Of a stretch of 64,000 bases of DNA, positions 1 through 7,604 are shown in pieces. Position 1 is the stretch's first letter; each line of letters opens with the position of its first letter. The notes beneath the pieces are model-generated. The model did no database searches. It was not told the DNA's origin and worked only from the letters and a program-made list of their open reading frames with translations. Both the position numbers and the translations under genes were made by a program. Source of the DNA: Caldilineales bacterium (GTDB lineage: Bacteria; Chloroflexota; Anaerolineae; J102); assembly GCA_019695115.1 (NCBI GenBank), contig JAIBAP010000011.1, positions 44,517-108,516 on the forward strand, in the 5' to 3' direction.

Positions 1-1653
1 ATGCAGCCGGTGGTGTACGATTTTGCCATCAACGAGCGCGGCGCCTGGTGCGACCTGTTGGACGATAGCAGCCAGGAGGGCGACCGCTTACCGCTGATGC
101 CGCCCGGCTACTATACGATGGTGGCGCCGGGGCTGTTACGGCAGGATGGGCAGAGTTTGCCGGCCTCGCGACGGGCAGAACTGGCCCTGTTCGGGGCCGC
201 TTGCCGCACCCGGCCCGAGCTGGCGGGGATGGTGCAGGTGTTGTTCGACCGCATGTTGCCGCGGGCGGGCCAGGCCGCGGTCAACCGCCAGGATCTGGAG
301 GCGATGCTGGCCGAGTTCGGTTTCGACCGCATCCAACACGAGCAGATCCGGGCCGACCTGCGGGCGGGGCGCATCGGTTTGGCCCAGAACCGGCTGCCCG
401 CGGCCAGCGATATCCGCGATGCACAGGCGGGCGATGTCTTCGACCTGACGGAGGCGACGCTCTCTGGCGACCGTGCCGGCGCCGAACGGTGGGCGCAGCA
501 GGGGCTGGAGATGTTGGCGAGCGGGGCCGTGGCCGTGGTCAGCTTTGCGGGCGGGGTGGGCAGCCGCTGGACGCAAGGCGCCGGGGTGGTGAAGGCGCTG
601 CATCCTTTCTGCAAGTTGGGGGGCAGGCATCGCACTTTTATCGAGATCCATCTGGCCAAGAACCGCCGCCTGAGCCGCCTCTGTGGACGCCCCATCCCGC
701 ATGTGATCACCACCAGCTACCTGACCCATGCGCCCATCCAGGATTTCCTGGCCGCCGAGCACAACTACGGCTTCGACGGCCCCCTCATCCTCTCGCCGGG
801 GCGGGCGGTGGGTCTGCGGCTGACGCCGATGGCCCGCGACCTGCGCTTCGCCTGGGAGGAATTGCCCCAGCAGCTGCTGGACGAACAGGCGCAGAAGGTG
901 CGGGCAAGCCTGCACGCGGCCTTGATCGGTTGGGCGCAGACGGCCGGCGAAGGTAGCGACTACACCGACAATCTGCCTGCCCAGTGCCTGCACCCGGTCG
1001 GGCACTGGTATGAGATCGCCAACATGCTCAAAAATGGCGTCCTCGCCCGCCTGCTGGCCGATTTCCCCACCCTGCGCTATCTGCTGGCGCACAACATCGA
1101 TGCTGTCGGGGTGGATGCCAACCCGGCTGTGTTGGGCTGGGTGATGGAGCAGGGCGCGGCGCTGGTATCCGAGGTGATCGCCCGCGGGGTCGATGACCGC
1201 GGCGGCGGGCTGGCGCGGGTGGATGGCCGGCTGCGGCTGTTGGAGGGGTTGGCGATGCCGCGCGAGGAGGACGAGTTCCGCCTTTCCTACTACAACTCCA
1301 ACACTTTCTGGCTGGACATCGACCCGCTGCTGGCGGCCTTTGGTCTGGGCCGCGCCGACCTGGCCGACGAGGACAAGGTGGCGGCGGCGATCCGGGCGAC
1401 AGCCGGCCGCATGCCCACCTATGTGACGCTGAAGGAGGTCAAGAAGCGTTGGGGCTACGGGCAGGAGGATGTCTATCCGGTGGCGCAGTTCGAGAAGCTG
1501 TGGGGCGATATGACGGCGCTGCCCGAACTGGCCTGCCGCTATGTGGCGACGCCGCGGGTGCGCGGGCAGAACCTGAAGGACCCGGCCCAGCTCGATGGCT
1601 GGTTGCGCGATGGCTCGGCGGGCTTCGTAGAAGCGTTGTGCGAGTGGAACTGA
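1..1653 (+). CDS. UDPGP-family nucleotidyltransferase (UTP-sugar-1-phosphate uridylyltransferase-like)
   Basis: The protein (550 aa as read) has the core signature of the UDPGP type 1 family, which makes UDP-sugars from UTP and a sugar-1-phosphate. The nucleotide-binding loop FAGGVGSRW is at residues 182-190, followed by a conserved Lys and HPF at 198-203. The usual loop is a GG-x-GTR(L/M)G variant, so this is a divergent member. The conserved stretch HVITTSYLTH lies near residue 235. An ATG is the very first base of the window, so no ribosome site can be seen and the true start may lie upstream. The stop is at 1651-1653. No operon partner is visible: the next gene is almost 290 bases away. 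The sugar (glucose-1-P or GlcNAc-1-P) cannot be told from sequence alone. Confidence 0.7.
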   Translation: MQPVVYDFAINERGAWCDLLDDSSQEGDRLPLMPPGYYTMVAPGLLRQDGQSLPASRRAELALFGAACRTRPELAGMVQVLFDRMLPRAGQAAVNRQDLEAMLAEFGFDRIQHEQIRADLRAGRIGLAQNRLPAASDIRDAQAGDVFDLTEATLSGDRAGAERWAQQGLEMLASGAVAVVSFAGGVGSRWTQGAGVVKALHPFCKLGGRHRTFIEIHLAKNRRLSRLCGRPIPHVITTSYLTHAPIQDFLAAEHNYGFDGPLILSPGRAVGLRLTPMARDLRFAWEELPQQLLDEQAQKVRASLHAALIGWAQTAGEGSDYTDNLPAQCLHPVGHWYEIANMLKNGVLARLLADFPTLRYLLAHNIDAVGVDANPAVLGWVMEQGAALVSEVIARGVDDRGGGLARVDGRLRLLEGLAMPREEDEFRLSYYNSNTFWLDIDPLLAAFGLGRADLADEDKVAAAIRATAGRMPTYVTLKEVKKRWGYGQEDVYPVAQFEKLWGDMTALPELACRYVATPRVRGQNLKDPAQLDGWLRDGSAGFVEALCEWN

Positions 1654-1939
1654 GGATCGGCGACGATGAGAAACCGGTGAAGCGCCTGCAAAAGTGGGGG
1701 GCAAAAGCAAGCGCGGCTACTGCATCAAACGACGGTTGCGTGTAGCTTTTTCTGGTGTAGACTCAAGTCGAGAAGTGGTCGACAGGTCGGGTATTCGTTG
1801 TCGAACCACATTTGGGGATGAGTGTCCGTTCTTACAGGTACACTGCGTGTCTGATTTCGGTGCGCCTGCCACACGAGGTGCGGATACACCCATGCGTCAA
1901 TCCCATTTCAGCTTTTTCTGTTGGCACATAGAGGACATC
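1654..1939. other. Intergenic region with weak promoter candidate
   Basis: No gene is recognised in these 286 bases. A weak promoter-like pair on the + strand is TTGCGT (about 1736-1741) and TAGACT (about 1758-1763) with a 16-base spacer. It would serve the secreted protein that starts at 1940. An open frame continues upstream of 1940 to 1694, but its product there (rich in Arg, Ser and Cys) does not look like protein. Confidence 0.3.
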
Positions 1940-4900
1940 ATGTCTCGCACTACACACATCGCTTTACACCTCTTGGCTGTCTTTGGCATCGCCGCCAGCC
2001 TGATCGCCCTAGTTCCAGCGCCTCCGCTGCGCGCGGCAGCGGCATTGCCCGATGACACACCCGTGCCGGTGGTCAACGACAACGTCGAGGAGTGGACTGC
2101 CGGCCAGGGCTTGCTCTACTGGGCAAACAACTGCTTTGCCGACGAATTCAACCCCTTCGCCGAGCTGAAGCGTAAACCGTCAAGCGGTGGGCAAGAGCGA
2201 ACACTGGTATCGATCAACGATTACAGCCGTTGCTGGACGTTCCAGAACCTGCTCAGTGCCGGCGATGGTCTCTATTACTACAGCGGGGCGCAGAGCCGGA
2301 TCGAGCGCATGCCGCTCGCCGAGCCATTCACAGCCCAGGAAGTCAAGACCCTAAACACCAACCAGACGCCAAGCACCGGCAAAGCGCTCGTGGAAGGAGG
2401 GGACTATCTTTACTGGATTTACCCCTATGGCAAAGTCTTCCGCACCCGCAAAGACGGCACCGGCAACATCGAGACCGTCGCCGACACGGCCTCATCGCCG
2501 ATAGACGTGATGGTGGTAGGGGACACGGTTTTCTGGAGCGATAGCGCCGGAGTCTGGACGATCAGCACTGGCTGCGGCGCATTGCCGTGCACAGGCACGC
2601 AAAGCCAGTTTGTGTCCTTCGGCGCCAACACCAACGGCTTTGGTCTCCTCTATGTGTATCTTGGCACGGCGTTGGGCAGATACAACGTCTACTGGGTGCA
2701 ACGCACGACCAGCGGCAACACCTACACCTACCAGATTCGCTATCGCTCGTGTACGCAGGTCACCATCTGCACCATCGCACCGCCCAGCACGTTCTATTCC
2801 GCTACCACCAACTGGCAGATCGGCAGCCCCGTCTTCGCCAACAACAATCTTTATTGGACCGAGCGCGATATCAGCACGCCCAACAATGCCACCGGCGATG
2901 TGAAACGAAAGGCGCGCACCGACACTTCGACGGGGGCTGATACGATTGCCTCCGGCCAGTCCGGGATCGATCCCCGTCTCTTCGTTGCCAACGGCCTGCT
3001 TTTCTTCGCACGTCGAAGTGTTGGCATCTATACGCTGGCTCTCGATGCCGCGGCCATCCTGCGCGATTTCACCGCCGATGCCCTGGAAGTGACGCAAGCG
3101 ATCCAGAACCTTGCCAACGCTGCCCCACTGGCGGCAAACAAGGCTACCTATGTGCGCACCTATGGCAAGCAGATTTCGGGTCCCAGCGCCGCCAATGTCG
3201 AGGCGCGCCTGGCCGGCGTCAGGAACGGCAGCCCTCTTCCCGGCTCGCCCCTGGCGCCGATCAATGGCGTGCGCGCCTTGACGACCGGCGGCGGATACGA
3301 TCGCGCCCGGCTGAACGACGGCTGGTACTTCCAGTTACCGTCCTCTTGGACGAACGCCGGGGCGATCACCCTCAAATTCCAGGTCGATCCCCGGCTGATC
3401 CACACCGACCCCAACCGCGCCGACAATGAGCTGACCACGACGGTCAGTTTCCAGAGCCAGCCTCCGGTCTGCGTCTGGACCGTGCCCGTGCGCACACATA
3501 CGCCCCTGCCTTCGACCACAGACCCCAACTTCTGGGACATGGTCGATCATTTCGACCGCCGCTGGCCGGTGCCGCAGACGTGGGTATACCGCGACACCGA
3601 GCCGGTGGAAGAGCTTCAAGTCTGCTGGGCCGGCCCTTTCCCCTATCCCTGCTTCGGGCCTTATGAGCTGGAAGATGAATGGGGCCTCACCAATGGGCCG
3701 CCTGACCGTGACAAGGTGATCGTCTCGCTATGGACGCGGGCGCTGCTGACCTTCAACCCCGATTCCTGTGACAACATCGGCGCCCCGGTGCATTTCATGG
3801 GTATGGTGCATCCCGACGCCAACAACGGCGGCGCTTCTGGCTACGCCAGCCTGCACTCCAACCAATCGTGGGTGCAGTTGCCCGGCCACACCCCCAACCC
3901 CATCCCACCGGGCTGGAATAATGTCCGGCCGGGACGGGTGATGGCGCAGGAGTTGGCCCACAACTACGGACGCAAGCATATCGACTGCGGCAATCCGAGC
4001 GACATCGACGGCAGCTATCCCTATCCGCCCTGCCAGATCAGCAACATAGGGGCTGACCAGTACTATGGCTTCGACATCCGCACCCTGACCCCCATCCGGC
4101 CCGACCAGGCATCCGACTTTATGACCTATGGCTCGTCACAGTGGGTCAGCGACTACACCTGGCGGGCATTGATCAATGATTTCGCCGGCGCCAGTACGTC
4201 GGCCGTGCCCGCGGCTACCGAGGCTGGGAACAGCGTCTTCGTCAGCGGCTGGGTGGACGCGCAGAATAATCGCGGCAAGATCGGTTCCCTTCTGGTGATG
4301 CCCACCTCCTCGATCCCGCCTGCCACGCGCCAAGCTGCTTCATCTCAGGCGATGCCTGGTTCTACCGACGAGGCAACATTCAGGCTGCGGCTGCTCGACT
4401 CCAACGGCGCCACACTGGCCAACCGCACCTTGACTCCCATCGAGATGGACAATCACACCGCTGACGGCGAGTCGGCGCTGTTCAGCGATCTCTTCACCCA
4501 GCCCGGTGGCCAGGTGGCAACCGTTCAACTGCTTGCCGACACAACCGTCATCGATAGCTTGACGCCCGGTGTCCATCCTCCGGTCGTCGCCATTCAACAA
4601 CCCACCAGCGGGGCCGTGATCGACGATTCACTTGTCGTTCAATGGACGGCAAGCGACCCTGACCCTGGCGACCACTTGCTGTACACGGTGCAATACAGCC
4701 ACGACAGTGGCGCCACTTGGCACACCATGACCACGAACTATCCCGGCTCACCCGGCGGCGGTACGCTTACTTTGACCGACCTCGGCTCGCTTTCGGGCAG
4801 CGCGGCCAACAGAGCGCGGATTCGCGTCCTGGCCAGCGATGGTTACAACACCGGTATCGCCGTTTCTCAGCCATTTACAGTCAAAAATCGCCGGCCGGAT

Positions 4901-6277
4901 GCGTTCATTATCGCTCCGGCAGCGGGAGAGACTTTCCTGGCCGGCCAGCCGGTCATGCTGCACGGGGGCGCCACAGATGCCGAAGATGGTGGCTTGAGTG
5001 ATGCCGCGCTGGCATGGACCATCGACGGCAACGATGTTGGCAGCGGCAGCGATGCCACAACTGCTGGTCTGGCGCCGGGCGCGCATACGGCTACGCTCAA
5101 CGCCACCGACGCCGACAGCAACACCGGTACAGCCGAAGTCGATTTCACCGTCGCCACCCTGGGCCTGCCTCTTACCGCCTTCATGTCGCTCGATGGCGTC
5201 TGCGACGATGGCGGTTACGCGGCGGGCGCCACTGTGCCCTTGCAGCCATACGGCGATGGCTCCCAGGCAACTGTACGGCTGGTGCGAACCGATGGCTATC
5301 TGTGGGCGTGTTTCTTTGGTCTGAAGAAGGGGGCCGTGGGAGCGTTTGCAGGTGTGCGCGCGGATGTGGATCACAGCCGCAGCGCCCAGGCGCAAGCGAG
5401 TGACTACGGTTTCTTCCTCGCTGAGGATGGCTCGGTCTTCACTTATGCCGGCAATGGCGCCGGCGGATTCACCGAGCCGGGACCCGGTGGCCTACAGGCG
5501 CAGGTGAATATCGGCGCCAACACCTGGAGCGGGGAACTGCGCATCGACAAAAACGTGCTAGGCGGTTGGGATCACCTGGTGGGGATGATGGCCGGACACT
5601 ATGCAGTCAGCGCACAAGGCAACGACTACGTATGGCCCTTCACAGGGGTGTCGAACAGACCCAGAACCTGGGCGACGACGGCGCTGGGCGATCAGCCCGT
5701 CATCAGCGCCATCACCCCCTACACCGCCACCGTCGGCGATCCTGCCTTTAGCCTGAGCGTCGAAGGCAGCGGCTTCAGCAGCGGCGCCGTGGGCCTATGG
5801 GACGGCGACGAGCTGGCGACCACGGTGGTCGACAGCAGCCATCTTACGGTGGAAGTGGCTGCAGAGAAGATAGCCAGCGCCGGGACGGCGCAGGTGAGTG
5901 TACGTTCGCCGTCGCCAGGCGATTTCGAGTCGAACGAAGTCCCGTTCGAGATCGAAGCGCCGGCCCCTGCCATCACCAGCCTCTCGCCCAGCAGCGTGCA
6001 GGCAGGCAGCCCGACCACGACGCTGGCGGTTCATGGCAGCGGGTTTTCCGATTCCAGCCAGGTGCTGTGGAATGGCGCCCCGTTGACAACGCAGTTCGTC
6101 AGTCCGACCGAGGTCAGGGCGCAGCTGGCTGCTTCATTGCTGGCTGTTGGACAGACCGCCGGTGTGGCTGTGCGCAATCAGCTACCGCATGAACGCATCT
6201 CGAACTCAGAGCCGTTCGAGGTGACGCCGGCTAACCAGGCCAACCAGCGCCTGTTCCTGCCGCGACTGCGGCGCTGA
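1940..6277 (+). CDS. Large secreted multidomain protein: beta-propeller-like, degenerate metalloprotease motif, Ig-like and IPT/TIG domains
   Basis: The ATG at 1940 is preferred over upstream in-frame codons because it follows AGAGG at good spacing and opens a clear signal peptide (hydrophobic residues about 8-35 ending in AAAA). The protein is 1445 aa. Residues about 45-400 hold repeated YW- and W-containing strands like a YWTD/DUF5050 propeller. A metzincin-like stretch QELAHNYGRKH spans residues 670-680; the normal first zinc ligand His is Gln. Ig-like or cadherin-like modules follow at about 870-1080, then a family-9-like carbohydrate-binding segment at about 1085-1250, then two IPT/TIG domains near 1255-1430. 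The protein ends in LFLPRLRR, a tail resembling those of two other secreted proteins in the window. It probably acts at the cell surface or outside the cell. Protease activity is doubtful. Confidence 0.7.
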   Translation: MSRTTHIALHLLAVFGIAASLIALVPAPPLRAAAALPDDTPVPVVNDNVEEWTAGQGLLYWANNCFADEFNPFAELKRKPSSGGQERTLVSINDYSRCWTFQNLLSAGDGLYYYSGAQSRIERMPLAEPFTAQEVKTLNTNQTPSTGKALVEGGDYLYWIYPYGKVFRTRKDGTGNIETVADTASSPIDVMVVGDTVFWSDSAGVWTISTGCGALPCTGTQSQFVSFGANTNGFGLLYVYLGTALGRYNVYWVQRTTSGNTYTYQIRYRSCTQVTICTIAPPSTFYSATTNWQIGSPVFANNNLYWTERDISTPNNATGDVKRKARTDTSTGADTIASGQSGIDPRLFVANGLLFFARRSVGIYTLALDAAAILRDFTADALEVTQAIQNLANAAPLAANKATYVRTYGKQISGPSAANVEARLAGVRNGSPLPGSPLAPINGVRALTTGGGYDRARLNDGWYFQLPSSWTNAGAITLKFQVDPRLIHTDPNRADNELTTTVSFQSQPPVCVWTVPVRTHTPLPSTTDPNFWDMVDHFDRRWPVPQTWVYRDTEPVEELQVCWAGPFPYPCFGPYELEDEWGLTNGPPDRDKVIVSLWTRALLTFNPDSCDNIGAPVHFMGMVHPDANNGGASGYASLHSNQSWVQLPGHTPNPIPPGWNNVRPGRVMAQELAHNYGRKHIDCGNPSDIDGSYPYPPCQISNIGADQYYGFDIRTLTPIRPDQASDFMTYGSSQWVSDYTWRALINDFAGASTSAVPAATEAGNSVFVSGWVDAQNNRGKIGSLLVMPTSSIPPATRQAASSQAMPGSTDEATFRLRLLDSNGATLANRTLTPIEMDNHTADGESALFSDLFTQPGGQVATVQLLADTTVIDSLTPGVHPPVVAIQQPTSGAVIDDSLVVQWTASDPDPGDHLLYTVQYSHDSGATWHTMTTNYPGSPGGGTLTLTDLGSLSGSAANRARIRVLASDGYNTGIAVSQPFTVKNRRPDAFIIAPAAGETFLAGQPVMLHGGATDAEDGGLSDAALAWTIDGNDVGSGSDATTAGLAPGAHTATLNATDADSNTGTAEVDFTVATLGLPLTAFMSLDGVCDDGGYAAGATVPLQPYGDGSQATVRLVRTDGYLWACFFGLKKGAVGAFAGVRADVDHSRSAQAQASDYGFFLAEDGSVFTYAGNGAGGFTEPGPGGLQAQVNIGANTWSGELRIDKNVLGGWDHLVGMMAGHYAVSAQGNDYVWPFTGVSNRPRTWATTALGDQPVISAITPYTATVGDPAFSLSVEGSGFSSGAVGLWDGDELATTVVDSSHLTVEVAAEKIASAGTAQVSVRSPSPGDFESNEVPFEIEAPAPAITSLSPSSVQAGSPTTTLAVHGSGFSDSSQVLWNGAPLTTQFVSPTEVRAQLAASLLAVGQTAGVAVRNQLPHERISNSEPFEVTPANQANQRLFLPRLRR

Positions 6278-6346
6278 GCGGCAGAAGCCACAATGGTCTG
6301 AGAATCTGTCTGGTCTTAAGGCTTCCTTAGAATGTGACAAGACCTC

Positions 6347-6375
6347 TTGACAACGACGGCCAAATTGTCTATAGT
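6347..6375 (+). promoter_or_regulatory. Strong sigma-70-type promoter for the site-2 protease gene
   Basis: TTGACA at 6347-6352 and TATAGT at 6370-6375 are separated by exactly 17 bases. This is one of the best promoter matches in the window. Transcription would start near 6382, only about 22 bases before the ATG at 6404. Confidence 0.75.
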
Positions 6376-6405
6376 GCGAGTAAATCTAGACAATTCCTAG
6401 ACAAT
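6363..6405 (+). promoter_or_regulatory. Candidate operator: inverted and direct repeats over the -10 box and start
   Basis: AATTGTCTA at 6363-6371 is the exact reverse complement of TAGACAATT at 6387-6395. A third copy, TAGACAAT, lies at 6398-6405, eleven bases (one helical turn) after the second. The first copy overlaps the -10 box and the last overlaps the ATG at 6404. The arrangement fits a repressor that blocks the promoter; the regulator is unknown. Confidence 0.45.
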
Positions 6406-7588
6406 GCTTGACCGTCCCAACGAACGACCTTCACCCTCTCCTCCTCTGCTGCAACCATCCGTGAGTCAACCCATGCAAGCCAACATCCATCTTGGCCGCA
6501 TCTGGAATATCCCCATCGGCCTCAACTATAGCTTGTTTCTCATCTTCGCCCTGGTCACGTGGTCATTGGCGGCGGGATTGCTGCCCTCGGCCTACCCTGA
6601 CCTCAGCCTCACCCTGGCGGTGGCGCTGGGCCTGGCGACCAGTGTGCTCTTCTTCGCTTCGGTGCTTGCCCACGAGTTGGGGCACGCCTATTTCGCCCTG
6701 CGCAACCGCATCCCGGTGCGGGCGATCAATCTGTTCTTCTTCGGCGGCGTCGCCCAGATCACGCGCGAGCCGCAGAGCGCGGGGGCCGAGTTCCGCATCG
6801 CCATCGCCGGGCCGTTGGTCAGCCTGGCTCTGGCCGCCGTCTTTGGCGCCATCGCTTTGCTCGCTCCCGCCACGAACTACGTCGATTCACCTGCCATGTG
6901 GCTGGCGCGCATCAACCTCATCCTGGCCCTCTTCAACCTGATCCCCGGTTTCCCGCTCGATGGTGGGCGCGTGCTGCGGGCCGCCATCTGGCAGATGACG
7001 GGCAACGAGATGCGGGCGACGCGGGTGGCGGCCCTGGGCGGCCAGATCACAGCCTTCTCGTTCATCGGCATCGGCGTTCTGCTGTCGCTCACCGGCAATT
7101 TCGTCAACGGGCTGTGGCTGGTCTTCATCGGCTGGTTCCTGCAGAACGCGGCCTCGAACAGCATCGCCCAGGCCGACTTGCGTAAGACGCTGGCCGGCGT
7201 CACCGCCGGCCAGGTGATGAGCCGAACCCTGGTGCGCGTTCCCAGCCAGACGCCCGTCGGCAGCCTGGTCGAGACCGAGAGTCTGGGCGCGGGCCAGCGG
7301 GCGTTCTTCGTCAGCGATGATGAAAGGGTGCGCGGCATGGTCACCCTGACCGACATCGCCCGCCTGCCCCGGCCGGCCTGGGAGACGACGCCGGTGGAGC
7401 GGATCATGGCGCCCGCAGAACGATGGGTGCGCATCGACCCTGACACCGAGTTGCTGGCCGCCATCGAAACGATGGAGACGGCCAATGTCAAGCAACTGCC
7501 GGTCATGGCCGAAGGACGCATCATCGGCCTTCTCTCCCGCGAGCAGGCGCTCACTTTCCTACGTCTGCGGGCGGAGGTCCCAGCCTGA
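6404..7588 (+). CDS. Site-2 protease (M50 family) with C-terminal CBS pair
   Basis: This 394-aa integral membrane metalloprotease has the zinc motif HELGH at residues 90-94 and the second metal-ligand motif [11 protein letters not shown], whose Asp is residue 186. Several transmembrane helices surround them. Residues about 265-390 form two CBS domains ([20 protein letters not shown]..., then [20 protein letters not shown]...), a common fusion in this protease group; the CBS pair probably senses an adenine nucleotide. ATG 6404 lies just after the promoter. ATG 6473 ([16 protein letters not shown]) matches the usual start of the family better and may be the real start; neither has a clear Shine-Dalgarno. 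The gene is alone and converges on the mannosidase gene. Confidence 0.85.
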   Translation: MLDRPNERPSPSPPLLQPSVSQPMQANIHLGRIWNIPIGLNYSLFLIFALVTWSLAAGLLPSAYPDLSLTLAVALGLATSVLFFASVLAHELGHAYFALRNRIPVRAINLFFFGGVAQITREPQSAGAEFRIAIAGPLVSLALAAVFGAIALLAPATNYVDSPAMWLARINLILALFNLIPGFPLDGGRVLRAAIWQMTGNEMRATRVAALGGQITAFSFIGIGVLLSLTGNFVNGLWLVFIGWFLQNAASNSIAQADLRKTLAGVTAGQVMSRTLVRVPSQTPVGSLVETESLGAGQRAFFVSDDERVRGMVTLTDIARLPRPAWETTPVERIMAPAERWVRIDPDTELLAAIETMETANVKQLPVMAEGRIIGLLSREQALTFLRLRAEVPA

Positions 7589-7604
7589 CCGGGTTCGAAG
7601 CCGC

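Noticed and set aside
136..1710. A 524-codon frame on the minus strand opposite the UDPGP gene
   Set aside because: Product is Arg/Gln/Pro rich, with no motif, while the plus strand encodes a recognisable family.
1736..1763. Promoter for the large secreted protein
   Set aside because: Only three and four of six bases match in the two boxes; kept as a weak note within the intergenic entry, not as a called promoter.
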